From: Bacteroidales bacterium Bact_07
Lineage (GTDB): Bacteria > Bacteroidota > Bacteroidia > Bacteroidales > Tenuifilaceae
Direction: 5' to 3'
DNA length: 9,416 nt
Assembly: GCA_001603415.1 (NCBI GenBank)
Contig: LUYY01000249.1
Coordinates: 1 to 9,416 of the forward strand
Part shown: in pieces, positions 5,859-9,416 of the stretch
How the letters are laid out: each line of letters opens with the position of its first letter
Numbering within the stretch: the stretch's first letter is position 1
Made by a program: the position numbers and the translations under genes
The notes under the pieces: model-generated
Databases searched by the model: none
What the model saw: the letters and a program-made list of their open reading frames with translations, nothing else
What the model was told of the DNA's origin: nothing

Positions 5859-7010
5859 ATGGTTGATACTACATACGTTTTCTTACAGCACTACTGGTGG
5901 TTTATCATATCGCTACTAGGGGCTTTGTTGGTTTTTCTGCTTTTTGTTCAAGGCGGACAAACCCTGATTTATACCATTGGGAAAACCGAAATGGAGCGGA
6001 CAATGATTGTTAACGCTCTTGGTCGCAAGTGGGAATTCACATTTACTACACTGGTTACTTTTGGTGGGGCCTTTTTTGCTTCGTTCCCGCTTTTCTACTC
6101 TACCAGTTTTGGCGGAGCCTACTGGGTTTGGATGGCCATACTGTTTTGTTTTGTAATACAGGCGGTATCGTATGAGTATCGCAGTAAGCCAAACAACTTT
6201 CTTGGTCATAAGACCTATGAAATATTCCTGTTCATCAACGGACTATTAGGGACTGTGCTGCTTGGCACTGCCGTTGCAACATTTTTCACGGGTTCGCAGT
6301 TTTCAATGGCAAAAATCAATTTGACAAACATCAATAATCCGGTTATTTCGTCGTGGGAAACGCCATGGCATGGCCTGGAGGCTGCACTTAACCTGCATAA
6401 TATATCGCTGGGTTTGGCTGTATTCTTTTTAGCAAGGGTGTTAGCGCTGCTTTACTTCATGAACCATATCAATCACCCCGATATTCTTGCCCGTTCCCGT
6501 AAGCAACTTCTATACAATGCGATACCATTCCTGGTTTTCTTCCTAACCTTTGTGATCTGGTTGTTTGTACGTGAGGGATTTGCTGTAAACCCAACCACCG
6601 GCGACGTTTTTATGCAAAAACATAAGTATTTACTCAACCTTATTCAAATGCCCATTGTGTTAGTTTTATTCCTGGGTGGAGTGGTTCTTGTGCTTTGGGG
6701 CATTCTAAAATCGCTCCTTCAGCCTTACACCAAAGGGATTTGGTTTACAGGAATTGGCACTGTGCTTGCCGTACTTTCGCTATTCCTGATTGCCGGATAC
6801 AACAACACCGCTTACTATCCATCAACCTTCAACTTGCAGCATTCGCTTACCATTTTCAACAGTTCATCGAGCAAATTCACCCTAACGGTGATGAGTATTG
6901 TTTCACTGTTAATACCCTTTGTGGTGGCATACATCTGGTATGCATGGAAGAGCATCAATATCAAGAAGATTGATGAGGAGGAGATGAAAAACGAAACCCA
7001 TGTTTACTAA
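5859..7010 (+). CDS. cydB: Cytochrome bd oxidase subunit II
   Basis: The 383-residue, multi-helix membrane protein pairs with CydA in the bd oxidase. Recognisable family blocks are the N-terminal QHYWWFIISLLGALLVF segment, the basic/acidic run GKTEMERTMIVNALGRKWE (41-59), FASFPLFYSTSFGGAYW (73-89), YEYRSK (105-110) and, near the end, a YPS-...-SLTI-N-SSS-..-TL-VM block (about 320-345) that matches the corresponding E. coli region. The classical GFDxG motif after the first helix is absent: the sequence reads VQGGQTL (30-36). I believe this is normal for Bacteroidota CydB rather than a defect. It starts 2 nt after cydA behind a strong Shine-Dalgarno sequence and is followed after 12 nt by a 40-codon membrane-protein gene. 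The C terminus is acidic (IDEEEMKNET). Confidence 0.95.
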   Translation: MVDTTYVFLQHYWWFIISLLGALLVFLLFVQGGQTLIYTIGKTEMERTMIVNALGRKWEFTFTTLVTFGGAFFASFPLFYSTSFGGAYWVWMAILFCFVIQAVSYEYRSKPNNFLGHKTYEIFLFINGLLGTVLLGTAVATFFTGSQFSMAKINLTNINNPVISSWETPWHGLEAALNLHNISLGLAVFFLARVLALLYFMNHINHPDILARSRKQLLYNAIPFLVFFLTFVIWLFVREGFAVNPTTGDVFMQKHKYLLNLIQMPIVLVLFLGGVVLVLWGILKSLLQPYTKGIWFTGIGTVLAVLSLFLIAGYNNTAYYPSTFNLQHSLTIFNSSSSKFTLTVMSIVSLLIPFVVAYIWYAWKSINIKKIDEEEMKNETHVY

Positions 7011-7022
7011 TACTTACCGATT

Positions 7023-7145
7023 ATGAGATTTATAAACGAAATACTTTGGTTTGCAAGCTGGCCGGTACTTATCTACGTAAGTTACCTGTTATCGGTTTGG
7101 GCTGTAAAGTTCTGGGAAAAGAAAAGCCCCAATGAGTTAAAATGA
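7023..7145 (+). CDS. 40-residue single-pass membrane protein, candidate bd oxidase accessory subunit (CydX-like position)
   Basis: The product has 40 residues: a short start MRFINEI, one membrane helix with several Trp and Tyr (LWFASWPVLIYVSYLLSVWA, about 8-27) and a basic/polar tail (KFWEKKSPNELK). It begins 12 nt after the cydB stop on the same strand with no terminator between, so it belongs to the cyd operon. Small one-helix subunits encoded after cydB are known in other phyla, for example CydX in Proteobacteria and CydS in Geobacillus; both stabilise the haems. This protein has that size, topology and position, but I see no convincing sequence identity with either. A role as a subunit is therefore inference from context. 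The positive residues after the helix suggest the C terminus faces the cytoplasm. Confidence 0.7.
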   Translation: MRFINEILWFASWPVLIYVSYLLSVWAVKFWEKKSPNELK

Positions 7146-7147
7146 TG

Positions 7148-7155
7148 TAGATTTG
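7148..7155 (+). promoter_or_regulatory. Possible -7 box for the radical SAM gene
   Basis: TAGATTTG matches TAnnTTTG and lies 20 nt before the ATG at 7176. No -33 TTTG is found at the normal distance, so the gene may instead, or also, be read through from the cyd operon, which ends 30 nt upstream without a terminator. Confidence 0.35.
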
Positions 7156-7175
7156 CCTGCATCAATATCAGCTTA

Positions 7176-8180
7176 ATGAACATTTACAGGCTGCTTAAGC
7201 TTAACCGATCGATTAGGAGTAACCGCATAAAGTTACTCCTAATCTTTACTGCACACATCCTGAACCGACGATACTACTCAGTTCGGATCGACCCTATTTT
7301 TGCATGCAACCTACGCTGCCTGATGTGTTACTTTAGCAAAACCAGGAAACCGCAATCCCAAAAATTTGCAAGAGATGAGTTCGACCTGTTGGCTAAAAGT
7401 CTGTTTGGTAATGCCTTACAGGTAGTGGTTGGTTGTGGTGCAGAGCCAACCATTCACCCCGATTATATCTATCTGGTTGAACTGGCCCGAAGGTATAGGG
7501 TACCGCACGTAGGGCTGGTTACTAACGGACAGCTAATATCTAAAACCGATTTGGAAATCTTAAGCCGAGTGGGACTTAATGAACTTACTCTATCGGTTCA
7601 CGGTGCAGGAAAGGAAACCTACGAACATTTCATGGTAGGTGCAAAGTGGGATAAACTAATAGAGATATTTGAAAACATCAATCTGCTTAAAAGTGATGGT
7701 AAGATTGATTTTTCGCTACGAGTTAACTACACGGCTAATCCTGATAATATTAAGGAACTACTGAATTTTTTCGATGTGTTTGGAAAATATCCCATAAATA
7801 CCCTACAGGTAAGGCCTATTATGGATATTGGTGGTAGTTACTTTACCCCGTTCACCAACCAGAACATATCGGAATACAATAGTGTAATAGAAAGCTTACG
7901 CATAGAGTGCGGTAAACGTGGCGTTACGCTATTAGCCAATACACAAAATCCGGGCTATGGAGAGCAACGGGATAATCCAATAATAGCCCAAACATACAAG
8001 TATGTTTCCCCACAAGTAGTGGTTGACAGTAATTTTTACTGGAAAACTGAAAGTTACCGACATTTCCTTAGGCGAACAGGCTGGCATAGAACCATAGTAA
8101 AAACAATTCTTTACCCCCAAAAGCCCCATTTATCAACCGATTTGGCTGAGCGTTATGGTAGTCAATACGATGTTTTGTAA
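7176..8180 (+). CDS. Radical SAM enzyme of unknown substrate
   Basis: The product has 334 residues. CNLRCLMC (Cys44, Cys48, Cys51) is the CX3CX2C motif that binds the 4Fe-4S cluster used to cleave S-adenosylmethionine. Other core features are GCGAEPTIHPD (86-96), equivalent to the usual GGEP SAM-binding strand, TNGQL (116-120) and LTLSVHGAGKETYEHFM (137-153). The N-terminal 35 residues are basic with one hydrophobic run (KLLLIFTAHIL, 19-29) that may lie on the membrane. Only two cysteines occur outside the cluster motif (Cys87 and Cys245), so there is no SPASM or twitch-type auxiliary-cluster domain. The substrate cannot be read from the sequence. It sits between the cyd operon and an aromatic biosynthesis gene; neither neighbour explains it. 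The ATG is well supported by spacing from the upstream stop and promoter box. Confidence 0.88.
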   Translation: MNIYRLLKLNRSIRSNRIKLLLIFTAHILNRRYYSVRIDPIFACNLRCLMCYFSKTRKPQSQKFARDEFDLLAKSLFGNALQVVVGCGAEPTIHPDYIYLVELARRYRVPHVGLVTNGQLISKTDLEILSRVGLNELTLSVHGAGKETYEHFMVGAKWDKLIEIFENINLLKSDGKIDFSLRVNYTANPDNIKELLNFFDVFGKYPINTLQVRPIMDIGGSYFTPFTNQNISEYNSVIESLRIECGKRGVTLLANTQNPGYGEQRDNPIIAQTYKYVSPQVVVDSNFYWKTESYRHFLRRTGWHRTIVKTILYPQKPHLSTDLAERYGSQYDVL

Positions 8181-8188
8181 ACAAAACA
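8171..8188. promoter_or_regulatory. 18-nt palindrome over the radical SAM stop codon
   Basis: TGTTTTGT (8171-8178) and ACAAAACA (8181-8188) are perfect inverse copies with AA between them; the TAA stop is inside. The stem is too AT-rich to be a convincing terminator and no T-run follows. It lies where the upstream element of the next promoter would be, so an operator is possible. Confidence 0.35.
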
Positions 8189-8201
8189 AGAAATTTAAGG
8201 T

Positions 8202-8209
8202 TAACTTTG
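8202..8209 (+). promoter_or_regulatory. Possible -7 box for the DAHP synthase gene
   Basis: TAACTTTG matches TAnnTTTG. The nearest upstream TTTG (8174-8177) is 24 nt away, longer than usual. If used, transcription would begin near 8216, which would exclude the TTG codons at 8207 and 8213 as starts. Confidence 0.4.
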
Positions 8210-9340
8210 CTATTGGAAAAAACAACGAAGTTGGAGCCTAAAATTGAAATATCACCTATAACAGAGTGGGGATTAAACCTGGCCTACCCATTGGTTATAG
8301 CAGGGCCATGCAGTGCTGAAAGTGAGGAACAGGTATTGTCTGCTGCCCATGTACTGGCTAGTGATGGTAGGGTAAAGGTTTTCAGGGCTGGTGTGTGGAA
8401 GCCCCGGACTCGCCCCGGTGGGTTTGAAGGAGCCGGTGAAAAGGGTTTGGAATGGCTAAAACGGGTGAAGGATGAAACCGGCTTAATCGTTACTACTGAG
8501 GTGGCTATGCCGCAGCACATAGAACTGGCTCTAAAGTATGGGATTGATATTTTGTGGGTGGGTGCACGTACTACCACAAACCCCTTTCTGGTGGAACAGC
8601 TGGCATCGGCGCTTGCCGGAACCAATATTCCTGTGCTGATTAAAAACCCCATTACCCCTGACCTTGAGCTTTGGATTGGCACCATTGAACGCCTGTGGCG
8701 TTCGGGTATAACGCGTTTAGTTGCCGTTCACCGTGGGTTCCACCCATACGAACGTTCACGATTACGCAATATCCCTAAGTGGGAACTTGCTATTGACCTT
8801 AAAAGCCGTATTCCCAGCTTGCCTATAATTTGCGACCCCAGCCATATTGCCGGAACGGCAAGTATGGTTTCCGAAATTGCCCAACGCTCCCTTGACCTTT
8901 CGATGGATGGGCTTATGGTTGAGGTTCATCCCAACCCTGCCTTGGCCCTCAGCGATGCCCGCCAGCAACTCACGCCCCAAGCTTTTCTGCAGATGCTGTC
9001 GGCATTAACTTTCCACCAATCCTCATCGGCTAACAATGAGTTTACCGATTTCCTGGAGCAGGTGCGTAACAAAATCGACTCCATCGATCAGCAAATCATT
9101 GAACTGCTCGCCAACCGCATGCGCTTGGTGGAGCAAATAGGGGAGTATAAACGAAATAATAACGTAACAGTTTTTCAGCTTCGTAGGTGGGAAAAAATCC
9201 TTGAATCGCGCATTGAGTGCGGTAAAAAATTGGGGCTCGATGAGGAATATATAAAAAGCCTGCTTCAGTTGGTTCATAAGGAATCCATAAAGAAACAGGC
9301 CGAAATATTGCGTGGCAATCGCCTAACCAACGGCGAGTAA
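8207..9340 (+). CDS. Bifunctional DAHP synthase / chorismate mutase (AroQ type)
   Basis: The N-terminal domain (about 25-265) is a type I-beta 3-deoxy-7-phosphoheptulonate synthase, joining phosphoenolpyruvate and erythrose 4-phosphate in the first shikimate step. Motifs: GPCSAES (33-39), KPRTRPGGFEG (65-75), KNP (146-148), HRG (175-177) and CDPSH (209-213); likely metal ligands are Cys35, His213, Glu239 and Asp250. The C-terminal domain (about 279-370) is an AroQ chorismate mutase with Arg287, Arg304, Lys315, Arg327, Ser360 and Gln364 at E. coli active-site positions; the Glu52 position is Trp328. This fusion is typical of Bacteroidota, and in the Prevotella nigrescens enzyme prephenate binding to the mutase regulates the synthase. 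There is no usable ATG. Coordinates use the outermost TTG (AAGG 6 nt before); TTG 8213 or 8231 are alternatives, the last fitting best with the promoter box. Numbering is from 8207. Confidence 0.93.
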   Translation: MLLEKTTKLEPKIEISPITEWGLNLAYPLVIAGPCSAESEEQVLSAAHVLASDGRVKVFRAGVWKPRTRPGGFEGAGEKGLEWLKRVKDETGLIVTTEVAMPQHIELALKYGIDILWVGARTTTNPFLVEQLASALAGTNIPVLIKNPITPDLELWIGTIERLWRSGITRLVAVHRGFHPYERSRLRNIPKWELAIDLKSRIPSLPIICDPSHIAGTASMVSEIAQRSLDLSMDGLMVEVHPNPALALSDARQQLTPQAFLQMLSALTFHQSSSANNEFTDFLEQVRNKIDSIDQQIIELLANRMRLVEQIGEYKRNNNVTVFQLRRWEKILESRIECGKKLGLDEEYIKSLLQLVHKESIKKQAEILRGNRLTNGE

Positions 9341-9343
9341 GCC

Positions 9344-9416
9344 TTAATCGGTTATCTCGGTTAGCTTAAAATCGTATCCTTCCATTACGGGGTTCGAAAG
9401 CACTTTTGAACAGATT
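9344..9416 (-). CDS. purS: Phosphoribosylformylglycinamidine synthase subunit PurS, C-terminal end (partial)
   Basis: Read on the minus strand from the window edge, the only long open frame gives 23 residues and a TAA stop: ICSKVLSNPVMEG then YDFKLTEITD. This aligns by eye with the C terminus of PurS, where Bacillus subtilis has MCEKLLANTVIEDYRYEVEE. PurS is the small subunit that bridges PurL and PurQ in the fourth step of purine synthesis. The N-terminal part, about 60 residues, lies outside the window. The gene converges on the DAHP synthase gene with only 3 nt between the stops, and I see no terminator there. The short overlap with the family limits certainty. Confidence 0.65.
   Translation of the reverse strand, partial: ICSKVLSNPVMEGYDFKLTEITD

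Noticed and set aside
6974..6982. GAGGAGGAG near the cydB end as a ribosome binding site for the 40-codon gene
   Set aside because: It is about 40 nt before that start and simply encodes the acidic Glu run at the CydB C terminus.
5859..7010. cydB as a degenerate gene because GFDxG is missing
   Set aside because: The frame is intact at normal length with all other blocks; the substituted motif resembles what I recall for Bacteroidota CydB.
9321..9364. CTAACC/GGTTAG inverse segments as a bidirectional terminator
   Set aside because: Six-bp arms are 30 nt apart with no T-run; likely chance.

Overview
The window looks like chromosomal DNA from a Bacteroidota bacterium, most likely of the order Bacteroidales or a close relative. 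Four things point there. A DUF4492 gene sits directly before cydAB. A DAHP synthase is fused to a C-terminal chorismate mutase. TAnnTTTG promoter boxes lie just before several starts. Shine-Dalgarno sequences are mostly absent. The species cannot be named from the sequence.

Layout. Positions 1-1093 hold no convincing gene. This is a repeat island: two nested pairs of direct repeats (A at 1-63 and 874-936; B at 245-319 and 785-859) surround several perfect short hairpins, a 141-nt multi-tiered palindrome (376-516) and three related GC-rich hairpin units (541-698). On the minus strand, 3883 to 1094 encodes a 929-residue AsmA-family membrane-anchored protein with a long charged helical tail. The divergent intergenic region (3884-4069) holds a Bacteroidota-type promoter and a pair of overlapping inverted repeats that could be an operator.

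On the plus strand, 4070-7145 is a compact cytochrome bd oxidase operon: a 71-residue DUF4492 membrane protein, cydA, cydB and a 40-residue single-pass membrane protein. The last is placed like the small CydX/CydS subunits of other phyla but is not clearly homologous to them. Together CydA and CydB would oxidise quinol and reduce oxygen with high affinity, which suits an anaerobe or microaerobe meeting traces of oxygen. The flanking small proteins are candidates for assembly or structural subunits.

A radical SAM enzyme of unknown substrate follows (7176-8180). Next is a bifunctional DAHP synthase/chorismate mutase (about 8207-9340), which catalyses the first shikimate step and the chorismate branch step towards Phe/Tyr and has a non-ATG start. 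At the right edge the last 23 codons of a convergent gene, recognisable as purS, end only 3 nt from the DAHP synthase stop.

The least explained parts are the 40-residue bd-operon protein, the amino-acid swaps at conserved acidic CydB positions, and the nested repeat island.
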